Positions 1-8,747 of a stretch of 64,000 nt of DNA are shown piece by piece; within the stretch, counting starts at the first letter, position 1, and every line of letters starts with the position of its first letter. The notes under the pieces are model-generated. The model searched no databases and was not told the DNA's origin. It was given only the letters and a program-made list of their open reading frames with translations. The stretch spans positions 3,303 through 67,302 of the forward strand of contig CAZLXM010000006.1 in the NCBI GenBank assembly GCA_964563105.1. Direction: 5' to 3'. The stretch is from CAYVTV01 sp964563105. GTDB taxonomy: Bacteria; Bacteroidota; Bacteroidia; Bacteroidales; GCA-2748055. A program made the translations under genes and the position numbers.

Positions 1-426
1 TTTTATGTCGGCAGCTACTTCCTCCTTCTCCTGGACTGAATTTTGATACTGGAAATAAAAATCATTTCTTTTATCTTCTGAAAATGACGTACCTGGCTTT
101 AGGGCATTAACTAATAAAAGGCCCAGAACTGCTGAAATAATTGTCATAATAACATACAATCCCAATGTCTTTAAGCCCATACGTCCAAGTTTGGATATAT
201 CAGTTACACTGGTTATTCCTTTAACCAGACTTAAAAATATCAAAGGTACTGCTATCAGTTTAAGCATTCTGATAAAAATATTTCCCCATGGTTTTATCCA
301 GTTCGCTGTAAAGTCTTCCAAACCTGTTCCGGTTGCAATTAAACCCCAGATAATTCCAAATACCATTCCTATAGTAATTTTCAACCATAAGGGTAATTTC
401 TTTTTTTTAAGTTGTAATTTTTTCAT
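1..426 (-). CDS. Dicarboxylate/amino acid:cation symporter (SDF family), N-terminal part
   Basis: This is the first 142 codons of a gene that runs off the left edge of the window. The ATG is at 426, and the frame is open to base 1. The translation begins with a basic stretch, then a first hydrophobic helix, followed by a segment reading LIAVPLIFLSLVKGI, which is typical of the sodium- or proton-coupled dicarboxylate/glutamate symporters (GltP/DctA family) in the inner membrane. It starts 18 bp after the stop of the hydroxyacid dehydrogenase and probably shares its transcript. The pairing suggests uptake of an organic acid that the dehydrogenase oxidises; that is inference. The substrate cannot be told because the binding region lies outside the window. 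Confidence 0.85.
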   Translation of the reverse strand, partial: MKKLQLKKKKLPLWLKITIGMVFGIIWGLIATGTGLEDFTANWIKPWGNIFIRMLKLIAVPLIFLSLVKGITSVTDISKLGRMGLKTLGLYVIMTIISAVLGLLLVNALKPGTSFSEDKRNDFYFQYQNSVQEKEEVAADIK

Positions 427-444
427 TATTACTTGGTTATATTC

Positions 445-3414
445 TCAAAAGAGTTCATTAGTCAGATTTTCCTTCAATGCCATATATAAAATTTCAACCG
501 GATGGAAAGCAGTTCTGCCTGTACCATCTTTTATCTGGTGCCTGCAGCTGGTACCAGGTGCAGCAATTATAGTGTTTTCTGATGTTTTTCTAATCTCCGG
601 GAATAAAATTAGTTCTCCAACTTTCATTGAGAGTAAATAATGTTCTTTTTCATATCCAAAGGCCCCTGCCATTCCACAGCAACCGGAAGGGATCTCTTCA
701 ACACTATAGTTTTCAGGAATTGTCAATATTTTTTTTAAAGAAAAAGTGCCTGCTATCGCTTTTTGATGGCAATGTCCATGTAATTTGATATGCAATGTTT
801 TCTGAGTAAACAATTGACTGCTAATTTTACCTTTATCCACTTCATCGGCAAGAAATTCTTCAATCAGCATTGCATTTTGAGACAATTTTAAAGCTTTTGC
901 TTTAAGTTCTCCTCTTACAAGATCAGGATATTCATCACGAAATGATAAAATAGCAGAGGGCTCTATTCCTATTAATGGTTCAGAGTCGTTAATAATTTCA
1001 CTAAAGATCTCAATATTTTTTATTGCTTTTTGCCTGGCTGATATTAGTAAACCTTTTGATAAGTAAGTTCTTCCACTTTCAGCATGCTTTACTGTCAAAA
1101 CCTTATAACCTAATCTGTTCAGTAATAATATGCTCTTAATTCCCGTTACAGTATCGTTATAATTCGTAAATTCATCAACAAAAAGATAAACTCGAGAAGC
1201 ATCCGCCGGAAGTCCGGAATTTAATCTTTGAAGATTTTTTGCAGCCCATCTTCTTAAAGTGACATTGTATAACTTTGGAAGGGACCTTTCTGTAGCAAAT
1301 CCGATTACTTTTTTAAGGAAGCGCGATAAGATTTTGTTTGTAATAAAAAGATTATATAGTGAAGGGAAAAATGATCCAATTTTATTTAAAAATGAAATAT
1401 TAGCTATTAGCCGGGTTCTTAGTGAAATATTATTACTCTGATAATATTGGTAAAGAAATTCTGCTTTCAGTTTTGTCATATCAACATTTGACGGGCATTC
1501 TGATTTGCACCCTTTACATGAAAGGCAGTTATCCATTATCTCAAATACTTCTTTGTGATTAAATGGATTCTTCTTAGCTGAATGGCTGAGAAATTCCCTA
1601 AACAGGTTGGCCCTTGCCCGTGTGGTATAGGCTTCTTCTTTTGTTGCCATATAGCTGGGGCACATAGTTCCTCCCATTATTGCACTCTTTCTGCAATCTC
1701 CACTCCCATTACATTTTTCTATTGCTCTCTGAATCCCGCCGGTTGCAGAAAAATCTAAAATTGTATTTAGCTCTCTGGTTATTTGCCCTGGAAAATATCT
1801 TAATGAAGTATGAGATTCCGGTGTATCAATTATTTTTCCTTTATTAAAAACATCTGATGGGTCAAAGACTTTTTTAATATCTCTAAACCATTGATAAATA
1901 GAAGAGTTATACATTAAAGGAATATATGCTCCTCTTAATCTTCCATCACCATGTTCTCCACTTAAACTGCCCTTAAATTTTTTAACTAATCTGGCAGTAT
2001 CTTCCGCAATACTTCGAAAAATTGCTATATCTTTTTCATCTTTAAGGTTTAGTACGGGCCGCAGATGCAATTCACCTACAGAGATATGGGCATGATAAAC
2101 ACAATCGAGCTTATTCTTTTCTAAAAGCTTGTTGAATTCAAGTATATAATCCTCCAGAAACTCCGGATGTACGGAAGTATCTTCTATAACTGAAACAGGT
2201 TTTGCATCTCCGGGCATATTTGACAAAACTCCCAGGCCCGATTTACGTAAATTCCAAACTTTAGAAATATTTGCACCTGTTATTACGGGAAAATGGTATC
2301 CGAGCTTTTTCTTTTTTAACTTTTGTTCCATGGAAGATATAGTCTCGAGTATTTCTTCCATAGAATCGCTCATGAATTCAACTATCAAAATTGCACCGGG
2401 ATCCCCTTTTAAAAAAAAGCGATTTTTCCTTTGTTCAATATTTTCAGCAGTGCAATCAAGTATTTTTTTATCCATAAGCTCCACCGCAGAGGGTGTAAAC
2501 TCAAGAACTATAAGATTAGCCCTAATTGCCTCAATAACGCTGTTTACATGCACACAAACGAGAGCCTTGTGTTTGGGTGGCAAAGGCATCAAATTTAGTG
2601 TGGCTTCAGTAATAAATGCTAAAGTGCCTTCTGAGCCTGCCAGTAGTTTGCACATGTTGAAACGTTTATTATTATTCGGTCTAAACAGCATGTTATCAGA
2701 CAGTTCATCAAGTGCATAACCGGTATTCCTTCGAATAATCCTTTTATCAGGAAATTCTCTGTCAATCTCTTCTATATTTGAAAACTTTGATAACAGATCA
2801 CGAAAGAACCTGTATAACTGTCCTTCCAGGTTATTTAAAAGGCATTTTTCCTGAAATTCTTCTGTGCTAAGTTCTCCGAATTCTGCTTCAGAACCATCAC
2901 TTAGAATTACTTTAACTGACTTAAGATGTTCACGGGTTGTGCCATAAATGATTGAGTGTAAACCACTGCTGTTATTACCAATCATTCCCCCTATAACGCA
3001 TCTGTTGGATGTGGATGTTTCGGGGGCAAAAAATAATCCTCTCTTTTTTAATTCAAGATTTAGTTCATCTAAAACAACGCCTGGCTGAACTTTTACCCAT
3101 CTTTCTTTTTCATTAATTTCAATAACCTTGTTAAGATACCGGGAAAGATCAACAACAATCCCGTCTCCCACTACCTGTCCTGCGAGAGAAGTTCCGGCCC
3201 CTCTGGGTATAAGAACAAGATTATTTTTTCCTGCTGTTAAAATAAGTTTCTTAATATCTTCTGTTGAGTGCGGATACACTACTGCCAGGGGCATTTCTCT
3301 GTACACTGATGCATCTGTCGCATACATCAGGCGATAAGAGCTTTTTGTGAAAATATCCCCTTCCAGATTGTTTTTTAACTGACCTGATAAATCGGGCTTA
3401 GACAAATCAAGCAT
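445..3414 (-). CDS. FAD/Fe-S D-2-hydroxyacid dehydrogenase (YdiJ-like)
   Basis: A protein of 989 residues combining an FAD-linked oxidase with an Fe-S reductase half. The FAD-binding part carries PRGAGTSLAG (about residues 70-80) and GMIGNNSSGLHS. The C-terminal oxidase domain follows to about residue 530. A cysteine cluster CNGSGDC lies near 567, CLSCKGCKSECP near 630, and a CCG-type motif SGCCGMAGAFG near 908. Length and order match the YdiJ family of about 1000 residues, which oxidises D-2-hydroxyglutarate or D-lactate and passes electrons to the respiratory chain. I chose ATG at 3414; a TTG four codons earlier (3426) is possible. It lies upstream of the symporter in one transcript. The family is certain; the exact substrate is inferred. 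Confidence 0.9.
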   Translation of the reverse strand: MLDLSKPDLSGQLKNNLEGDIFTKSSYRLMYATDASVYREMPLAVVYPHSTEDIKKLILTAGKNNLVLIPRGAGTSLAGQVVGDGIVVDLSRYLNKVIEINEKERWVKVQPGVVLDELNLELKKRGLFFAPETSTSNRCVIGGMIGNNSSGLHSIIYGTTREHLKSVKVILSDGSEAEFGELSTEEFQEKCLLNNLEGQLYRFFRDLLSKFSNIEEIDREFPDKRIIRRNTGYALDELSDNMLFRPNNNKRFNMCKLLAGSEGTLAFITEATLNLMPLPPKHKALVCVHVNSVIEAIRANLIVLEFTPSAVELMDKKILDCTAENIEQRKNRFFLKGDPGAILIVEFMSDSMEEILETISSMEQKLKKKKLGYHFPVITGANISKVWNLRKSGLGVLSNMPGDAKPVSVIEDTSVHPEFLEDYILEFNKLLEKNKLDCVYHAHISVGELHLRPVLNLKDEKDIAIFRSIAEDTARLVKKFKGSLSGEHGDGRLRGAYIPLMYNSSIYQWFRDIKKVFDPSDVFNKGKIIDTPESHTSLRYFPGQITRELNTILDFSATGGIQRAIEKCNGSGDCRKSAIMGGTMCPSYMATKEEAYTTRARANLFREFLSHSAKKNPFNHKEVFEIMDNCLSCKGCKSECPSNVDMTKLKAEFLYQYYQSNNISLRTRLIANISFLNKIGSFFPSLYNLFITNKILSRFLKKVIGFATERSLPKLYNVTLRRWAAKNLQRLNSGLPADASRVYLFVDEFTNYNDTVTGIKSILLLNRLGYKVLTVKHAESGRTYLSKGLLISARQKAIKNIEIFSEIINDSEPLIGIEPSAILSFRDEYPDLVRGELKAKALKLSQNAMLIEEFLADEVDKGKISSQLFTQKTLHIKLHGHCHQKAIAGTFSLKKILTIPENYSVEEIPSGCCGMAGAFGYEKEHYLLSMKVGELILFPEIRKTSENTIIAAPGTSCRHQIKDGTGRTAFHPVEILYMALKENLTNELF

Positions 3415-3696
3415 AATCTTCTGCAATTATTTTAAATAAATTTACTTAAAAAACAATATTTAATGCCCAATAAAGGAAGCGGTAAATATAGAAAGAATTT
3501 ATGCTTTTATTAAAATTATGAATAGAATACCTGCTTAATCTATTTAAATATTTATTACCGCATTCATTTCATCCTTTCAAAGTTTAAAAAGTCAGTTAAT
3601 ACCTCCTGTACTATCAAATTTAAATTTTCATAATAAAAAATTAGTAATTTAGTAGCCTGTATATTAATTGAACAATTAAATTTTTAAAAAATCTAT
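3415..3696. other. Divergent intergenic region
   Basis: About 280 AT-rich bases lie between the minus-strand dehydrogenase and the plus-strand cupin. It should hold both promoters, but I see no perfect TAnnTTTG box; TAATTTAG near 3650 is the closest on the plus strand. No ORF, tRNA or strong hairpin was seen. Confidence 0.4.
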
Positions 3697-4023
3697 ATGG
3701 ACGATCAGATCAATCACGCTGAAGTATTTAGTTTTAATAACAAAGTTTCTTATTCTTCAAATGGAATTGTAAGTAAAAGGGTTATCCATAAGCCGGCAGG
3801 GAATATATCATTATTTGCCTTTGATAAAGGACAGGAATTAAGTGAGCACTCGGCCCCATTTGATGCTTTGGTACAGATAATTGACGGAGCGGCACTTGTA
3901 TATATTAATAAAGCTGAATATAAATTAAACAGCGGAGATTCCATTATCCTTCCTGCAAACATTCCTCATGCGGTAAAAGCTGAAAAGCCTTTTAAAATGC
4001 TTTTAACCATGATTAAAGAGTAA
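3697..4023 (+). CDS. Small cupin-domain protein
   Basis: A 108-residue single cupin barrel. The first cupin motif is reduced to KGQELSEHSAPFDA, and the second is GDSIILPANIPHAV, ending in a short beta strand. Proteins of this size are usually metal-binding small-molecule sensors or isomerase-like enzymes in the cytoplasm. No signal peptide is present. The only conserved metal ligands visible are His in EHS and His in PHAV, so metal binding is plausible but not proven. It stands alone, with an unknown gene 170 bp downstream on the same strand, so context gives no substrate. Specific function unknown. Confidence 0.8.
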   Translation: MDDQINHAEVFSFNNKVSYSSNGIVSKRVIHKPAGNISLFAFDKGQELSEHSAPFDALVQIIDGAALVYINKAEYKLNSGDSIILPANIPHAVKAEKPFKMLLTMIKE

Positions 4024-4190
4024 AATTTATTTTCTCCCGAATTTTTTCTAATAATTTTTATCTATTTTATTTTTTTTACATTAACTTGCATTATAAGCGA
4101 AGCAAGACATGTTTATTCTTTAGCATTAAAAATTAAATCAATTTTTAAAACTGGTTGAAATTACCTTTACACTAATTAAAACAATATTAC

Positions 4191-4901
4191 ATGAAAATAG
4201 ATATAAAATACTTTATTACCAGAGGAGAAACAATAAAAGAAGAAAAGGTTAAATCCATTGTCCATAACATTCTTCCGAATACCCTGGTTTTGGAGAATTA
4301 TGAGCCTTTTCCGGGATATTACAGTGCTCATATTCCCGTTGATATTAAACCGATGTCAGTATTTGTCATTCTTGCCAGGAAATATGATAATATTTTTCTC
4401 GATCGAATTTTGAAAAAGATCCGAAATGAGGGAGACCATCAATGTGATGGCACAACAGCCGTGATTGATGCAGGAAGAAGCCGTTATTATGCAATAAGAA
4501 TTAAAAACCTGGATTGTTTTACGGGTTTAGTTAAAATCCAGAAAAAATTTATAGAAAATGGTATTGAATTGCATGCTGGCAGGAATATTGACAGAAATGT
4601 ATTATTCTCGGTCCAAAAGACATTTTTCCTTGAAAAATTGGAAAACTCTGTTTATAAAAATTTACAGGAAGAATCAAAATATTATTTTCCTTTGGAAAGG
4701 TATCTTACCTGGAAAGAATTTAAGGAAATAACCCTGAACGTAAAGAATAATATCTCTAATAATTTATTTGATGCGGCACTTTGTTATTTTTATACAACTG
4801 AAGGCCTGACAGATATGGTCAGAATTTTTGACAGGAAAGATACTCATGAAAGGATACTGGAAATTAAAGAACATTATGCTAAAGCTTTAAAAAGGATGTA
4901 A
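4191..4901 (+). CDS. Conserved-looking protein of unknown function
   Basis: A 236-residue protein I do not recognise. It has no signal peptide or membrane segment and looks cytoplasmic, with an alpha/beta N-terminal half and a charged helical C-terminus. Visible points are a segment GDHQCDGTTAVIDAGRSRYY near residue 85 and a basic C-terminus ending KALKRM. ATG start at 4191. A near-consensus promoter box TACCTTTA lies about 25 bases upstream. Its end is only 22 bp from the stop of the convergent Rnk-like gene. Codon use matches its neighbours, so it is probably real, but no function should be assigned. Confidence 0.7.
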   Translation: MKIDIKYFITRGETIKEEKVKSIVHNILPNTLVLENYEPFPGYYSAHIPVDIKPMSVFVILARKYDNIFLDRILKKIRNEGDHQCDGTTAVIDAGRSRYYAIRIKNLDCFTGLVKIQKKFIENGIELHAGRNIDRNVLFSVQKTFFLEKLENSVYKNLQEESKYYFPLERYLTWKEFKEITLNVKNNISNNLFDAALCYFYTTEGLTDMVRIFDRKDTHERILEIKEHYAKALKRM

Positions 4902-4922
4902 TAATATATTACAGCAACATAA

Positions 4923-5336
4923 TTATAAATTAGTCTCATCACCGGTTTCCGGTTGAAATAAAATATCTTCAATAGTTATCAGCACCTCACCTGAAGGGAC
5001 TTTCCATTTTATCCGGTCTCCTTTTTTATAACCCAGTAAGGCAGTTGCAACCGGAGCAAAAATAGAGATTTTTTTATTCTTAATATCAGCTTCTTCCGGA
5101 TATACTATTTGAAACTCCATTGGTTTTTCGTTATTGGAAAGTTTGATTTTAACTTTCGTATGCATAGTAACCACATCATTCGGAATTGACGCCGAATCAA
5201 TGATTTTTGCCCTTTCCAGTTCTGTAAATAAAGTCTCAAGCTCAGGATTTAATTTTCCGGTTTTCTCTTTGATGTTCATAATTCGCTCTCTTAGTCTTTG
5301 AGCATCCAAATCGCTTATAATTAATTTTTTCATCAT
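4923..5336 (-). CDS. rnk: Rnk-like GreA/GreB-family regulator
   Basis: A 137-residue protein. The N-terminus LIISDLDAQRLRERI, the middle PNDVVTMHTKVKIKL and the C-terminal ATALLGYKKGDRIKWKVP match the Rnk branch of the GreA/GreB family. Rnk lacks the long coiled coil that lets GreA reach the polymerase active site and binds RNA polymerase near the secondary channel. The length (about 136 in the family) supports Rnk over GreA (about 158). Two ATGs are adjacent (5336 and 5333). A perfect promoter and an intrinsic terminator precede the gene, which points to leader-based control (see those entries). It is monocistronic and convergent with the unknown gene upstream on the plus strand. Confidence 0.85.
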   Translation of the reverse strand: MMKKLIISDLDAQRLRERIMNIKEKTGKLNPELETLFTELERAKIIDSASIPNDVVTMHTKVKIKLSNNEKPMEFQIVYPEEADIKNKKISIFAPVATALLGYKKGDRIKWKVPSGEVLITIEDILFQPETGDETNL

Positions 5337-5351
5337 TTAATAAAAATAAAA

Positions 5352-5371
5352 AAGACCAGTTTCCTGGTCTT
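5352..5371 (-). terminator. Intrinsic terminator in the rnk-like leader
   Basis: On the minus strand AAGACCAG-GAAA-CTGGTCTT forms an 8-bp stem with a GNRA tetraloop, directly followed by TTTTATTTTTATT. The rnk-like ATG lies 15 nt downstream, so the hairpin sits inside the leader, not at the end of a gene. No minus-strand gene lies upstream that it could terminate. Confidence 0.75.
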
Positions 5372-5464
5372 ATTAAATTGGAAACTAAATTGATTGTGTT
5401 TTTATGTATACAGAAACGCGAAGAGTTCGATTAACATATTCATACAGGATAAAAATTCTATACT

Positions 5465-5496
5465 CAAAGATATAAACTAATAATTTATTGAGCAAA
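5465..5496 (-). promoter_or_regulatory. Promoter of the rnk-like gene
   Basis: On the minus strand TTTG (5496-5493), 20 nt, then TATCTTTG (5472-5465). This exactly fits the Bacteroidota primary sigma consensus. Predicted transcription start is near 5460, giving a leader of about 120 nt that contains the terminator hairpin. Confidence 0.65.
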
Positions 5497-5600
5497 TTAA
5501 TAAGTGGCCTAAATCCATTATTATAGATAAATCAAAATGGAGACAAGTAATGCGTTTAGTATTATTTATTTTTTAGCTAGTAATTAAATGTATTTTATTG

Positions 5601-5608
5601 TAATTTTG
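5601..5608 (+). promoter_or_regulatory. Probable -7 box TAATTTTG for the DUF6702 operon
   Basis: TAATTTTG matches TAnnTTTG exactly and lies 15 nt before the GTG start at 5624. No clear TTG was seen at the -33 spacing, so the leader would be very short and the -33 box weak. Confidence 0.45.
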
Positions 5609-5623
5609 TTAAAAACAATTTAA

Positions 5624-6124
5624 GTGAGGATAAAGGATATATTTACTGGTATTTTAGCGTTTATTTGTTTTTTTAATGTATACGCCCATCCAATTCATGT
5701 ATCTGTATCAAATTTTGAATTTACCGGAGAAACAAGCCTTGTGGCTGTAAAATTATTCAAAGATGATTTACAATTAGCAATATATCATAATTATAATGTT
5801 GAAATCCCTCTTGAGAATATTGGAGATTCCATTTATTCCGAGATAATTCTTAAATATTTGTTTGATAACATGTTTGTTTACCTGAGTAAAAAAGATACTT
5901 TTAATCTGTCATATGAAGGAAATGAATTTAATGAAGAAGCTATCTGGCTCTATTTTTCGGCAGGAAATTTGTTAAAAATTGATAGTGTATTTCTTGTTAA
6001 CACGATTTTTCTGGATATTTATGAAGATCAAACAAATCTTGTGATAATTAACTATATGGGAAAGCAAACAGGGCATCGTTTTAATATCATAAATACTGAA
6101 AAGGAGATCAGTTTAAATGAGTAA
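5624..6124 (+). CDS. DUF6702 family exported protein
   Basis: A 166-residue protein with an N-terminal signal peptide (hydrophobic residues 8-19, ending NVYA) followed directly by HPIHVSVSNFEF. This start of the mature chain and the following beta-rich pattern are typical of DUF6702, a Bacteroidota envelope family without known function. The start is a GTG at 5624; it is chosen because it places the signal peptide at the N-terminus. The stop overlaps the start of the next gene by 8 nt, so it heads a four-gene operon with the T9SS-exported protein. A role at the cell surface is inferred from the signal peptide and the context only. Confidence 0.75.
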   Translation: MRIKDIFTGILAFICFFNVYAHPIHVSVSNFEFTGETSLVAVKLFKDDLQLAIYHNYNVEIPLENIGDSIYSEIILKYLFDNMFVYLSKKDTFNLSYEGNEFNEEAIWLYFSAGNLLKIDSVFLVNTIFLDIYEDQTNLVIINYMGKQTGHRFNIINTEKEISLNE

Positions 6125-8747
6125 GTGCTTAGCTATAATATATAAACTGCAATTTATTTTACTGCTTTTTTATGCTTTTTTACCCGGGGCATTTGCAACA
6201 CATAATCGTGCGGGAGAAATAACTTTAAAGCAAATAAGTGAATTAACTTATGAGATAACTATCACCACTTATACCTACACACTCAGTGCAGCAGACCGTA
6301 ATCAGCTGGATGTAAATTGGGGAGATAATTCAACTTCTGTTGCTCCCAGAGTTGATCTTATGCAATTACCGAACTTTTACAGAAAAAATATTTATAAAGC
6401 CCAACATACTTATCCCGGACCCGGGACATACCAGATAGTTGTACAAGATCCTAATAGAAATTTCGGGGTAAAAAACATACCGAATTCGGTAAATGTATAT
6501 TTTTCAGTAAAAACCATTATTACCATAAACCCTCAAATTGGCAAAAACAGTACTCCGGTCCTGATGAACCCTCCTTATGACAAAGCTGCCCTTGGTCAGA
6601 AATTCATTCATAATCCTGCAGCTTTTGATTCTGATGGTGACAGCATTTCTTATAGTTTATCTGTTTGTACGGAATACAATGGTAAACCTATTGCAAATTA
6701 TTCTTTACCCGATGCAAGCGATACATTATATGTAGATCCTTTTTCCGGGGATCTCGTATGGAATACGCCAACCGATACCGGAATCTATAATATAGCCATG
6801 AATATTGAAGAATGGCGAAAAGGAGTTAAAATAGGAAATATTGTGAGGGATATGCAAATAGAGGTATTCAGAACTACTAATAATCCCCCTTTGAATGATT
6901 CTCTTCCAGGTTTATGTGTCGAGGCCGGAAAATTGATTAATTACGATATAGTAAGTACTGATCCTGATCAGGATAATATGGTGCATTTTCTTACCGGCGG
7001 ACCTTATGGCGTCAGTGTAAATCCTGCAACAGACAGCATAATCCATAGTAAACCGGGTAAACTGGTAACCGGATTTAGCTGGCAAACTACATGTGATCAT
7101 GTAAGGTCTCAACCTTACACTTTAATAGTTAAAACAGAAGATACAAATTCGGAATTTGTTCTGGTTGCAATTGATAATATGCAGATAAATGTGCTTGGAC
7201 CTGCCCCCGAAAATCCACAGCTATTGCCTGGATCTGCTTCCATCAGGGTTTCATGGGATAAAAGCCGTTGTGATAATGTTGTTGGTTATAATATTTATCG
7301 AAAAGAAGGCCCTTCAAGCTACATTATAGATTCCTGTACATATGGTTTACCTGCAAACACCGGATTTATTAAAGCCGGTTCCGTTAATTCGATAAATGAT
7401 ACTGTTTTTAATGATAATAATAACGGAGCCGGACTGCTTCAAAGTACCGAATATTGCTATAGAATAGTTGCTGTATTTCCTGATGGTTCAGAAAGTTATC
7501 CTTCTGAAGAAGTGTGTTCCACACTAAGTCCGGGATTACCTTCCCTGCTTAATGCCTCTGTAAGTAACCATGATCCGGTAAATGGCTCCGTTTTTATTTC
7601 ATGGATTAAGCCAAAAGACATTGATACACAAGTAGCTAAAGGGCCTTATGAATATCTTGTGTACAGGGGTGAAGACTTATGGGGCCATAATATGGGCCTG
7701 ATTACCGGCATTCCGACAACTGACCTGAATGATACAACATATCTGGATTCAGGTATCAATACGCTTCGATATCCTTATTCTTATTCAGTGGAGTTATATA
7801 ATAATGAACCCGGAAACCGCTTTATGATTGGAAATGCGGAAATAGCATCTACCCTTTATCCGGAAATTACCGGGTTAGCAAATCAGTTAGACCTGAAGTT
7901 TAAAAATAACGTCCCATGGATTAATTATGAATATGTAATATACCGTTCCCATTCATTAAATGGTGTCTATGATTCGCTTGATGTAACCACTGTTTCAGAA
8001 TATTCAGATAAAAATCTGACAAATAATATGGAATATTGTTATTATATAAAAGCAAAAGGAAAAAGGACAGATAATGGAATTGAATACTTTACGGAAAATT
8101 TATCACACAGAGTTTGTGCCACACCTCAGGATACTTTTCCTCCATGTCCTCCGCAACTAATGGTTTATTCTATTTGTGACAGTATGTTTAACAGGTTGAT
8201 ATGGACAAATCCGAATAATCTATGTGCTGATGATGTAGTAAAATATTATATATATTATTGGCCCGAATTGGATATGCAGCCCGAATTGATTGATAGTACT
8301 TTGAATCCGGAAGATACCACTTATCTTCATTACCCTGTTGGGGCCCTTGCCGGCTGCTATTACGTCACTGCAATAGATTCATTTGAAAATGAAAGCATTC
8401 CCTCCCCTGTTATTTGTGTTGATGAATGTTTTTCATATCAGATCCCAAATGTATTTAGTCCAAATGGAGATGGTATAAACGATATTTTAAGGCCTTTTGA
8501 ATTCCAGGAAGTAGAATATATTGATCTTAAAATATATAATCGATGGGGGCAATTAGTTTATGAAACAGATGATCCTCTGATAAACTGGGATGGAAAGCAT
8601 AAAGACACTAATGATCTTGTTTCTCAAGGTGTATACTATTATATATGTGATGTTTATGAGAAGCGTTTAACCGGGGTTGAGCCTCGTAACATTACAGGAT
8701 TTGTTTATGTCTATTCGGAAAAAGGTGCAGTTATAAATCCAGATTAA
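6117..8747 (+). CDS. Large surface protein with T9SS type B sorting domain
   Basis: An 876-residue exported protein. A signal peptide (to about residue 27) is followed by THNRAGEITLKQ, common at the start of such Bacteroidota adhesin-like proteins. The body has PKD/Ig-like segments and at least three fibronectin type III-like modules (for example near residues 360-460 and 470-570) with recurring YNIYR and YCYYIKA strands. The C-terminus NVFSPNGDGINDILRP, then IYNRWGQLVYE and WDGK, is the gliding-motility-type (CHU_C) sorting domain, which routes proteins through the T9SS to the cell surface. Its start overlaps DUF6702 and its stop overlaps the TPR gene. Binding partner unknown. Confidence 0.92.
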   Translation: MSKCLAIIYKLQFILLLFYAFLPGAFATHNRAGEITLKQISELTYEITITTYTYTLSAADRNQLDVNWGDNSTSVAPRVDLMQLPNFYRKNIYKAQHTYPGPGTYQIVVQDPNRNFGVKNIPNSVNVYFSVKTIITINPQIGKNSTPVLMNPPYDKAALGQKFIHNPAAFDSDGDSISYSLSVCTEYNGKPIANYSLPDASDTLYVDPFSGDLVWNTPTDTGIYNIAMNIEEWRKGVKIGNIVRDMQIEVFRTTNNPPLNDSLPGLCVEAGKLINYDIVSTDPDQDNMVHFLTGGPYGVSVNPATDSIIHSKPGKLVTGFSWQTTCDHVRSQPYTLIVKTEDTNSEFVLVAIDNMQINVLGPAPENPQLLPGSASIRVSWDKSRCDNVVGYNIYRKEGPSSYIIDSCTYGLPANTGFIKAGSVNSINDTVFNDNNNGAGLLQSTEYCYRIVAVFPDGSESYPSEEVCSTLSPGLPSLLNASVSNHDPVNGSVFISWIKPKDIDTQVAKGPYEYLVYRGEDLWGHNMGLITGIPTTDLNDTTYLDSGINTLRYPYSYSVELYNNEPGNRFMIGNAEIASTLYPEITGLANQLDLKFKNNVPWINYEYVIYRSHSLNGVYDSLDVTTVSEYSDKNLTNNMEYCYYIKAKGKRTDNGIEYFTENLSHRVCATPQDTFPPCPPQLMVYSICDSMFNRLIWTNPNNLCADDVVKYYIYYWPELDMQPELIDSTLNPEDTTYLHYPVGALAGCYYVTAIDSFENESIPSPVICVDECFSYQIPNVFSPNGDGINDILRPFEFQEVEYIDLKIYNRWGQLVYETDDPLINWDGKHKDTNDLVSQGVYYYICDVYEKRLTGVEPRNITGFVYVYSEKGAVINPD

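Noticed and set aside
191..640. Plus-strand open frame of 149 codons at the left end
   Set aside because: It is the antisense of the symporter start and the end of the dehydrogenase, both of which have clear family motifs on the minus strand.
3600..3660. CCTGTACTATC followed by TTTTCATAATAAAA resembling the start of the repeated element
   Set aside because: Only about 11 bases match, the CGTTC arm and the right-hand blocks are absent, and no short ORF is present.
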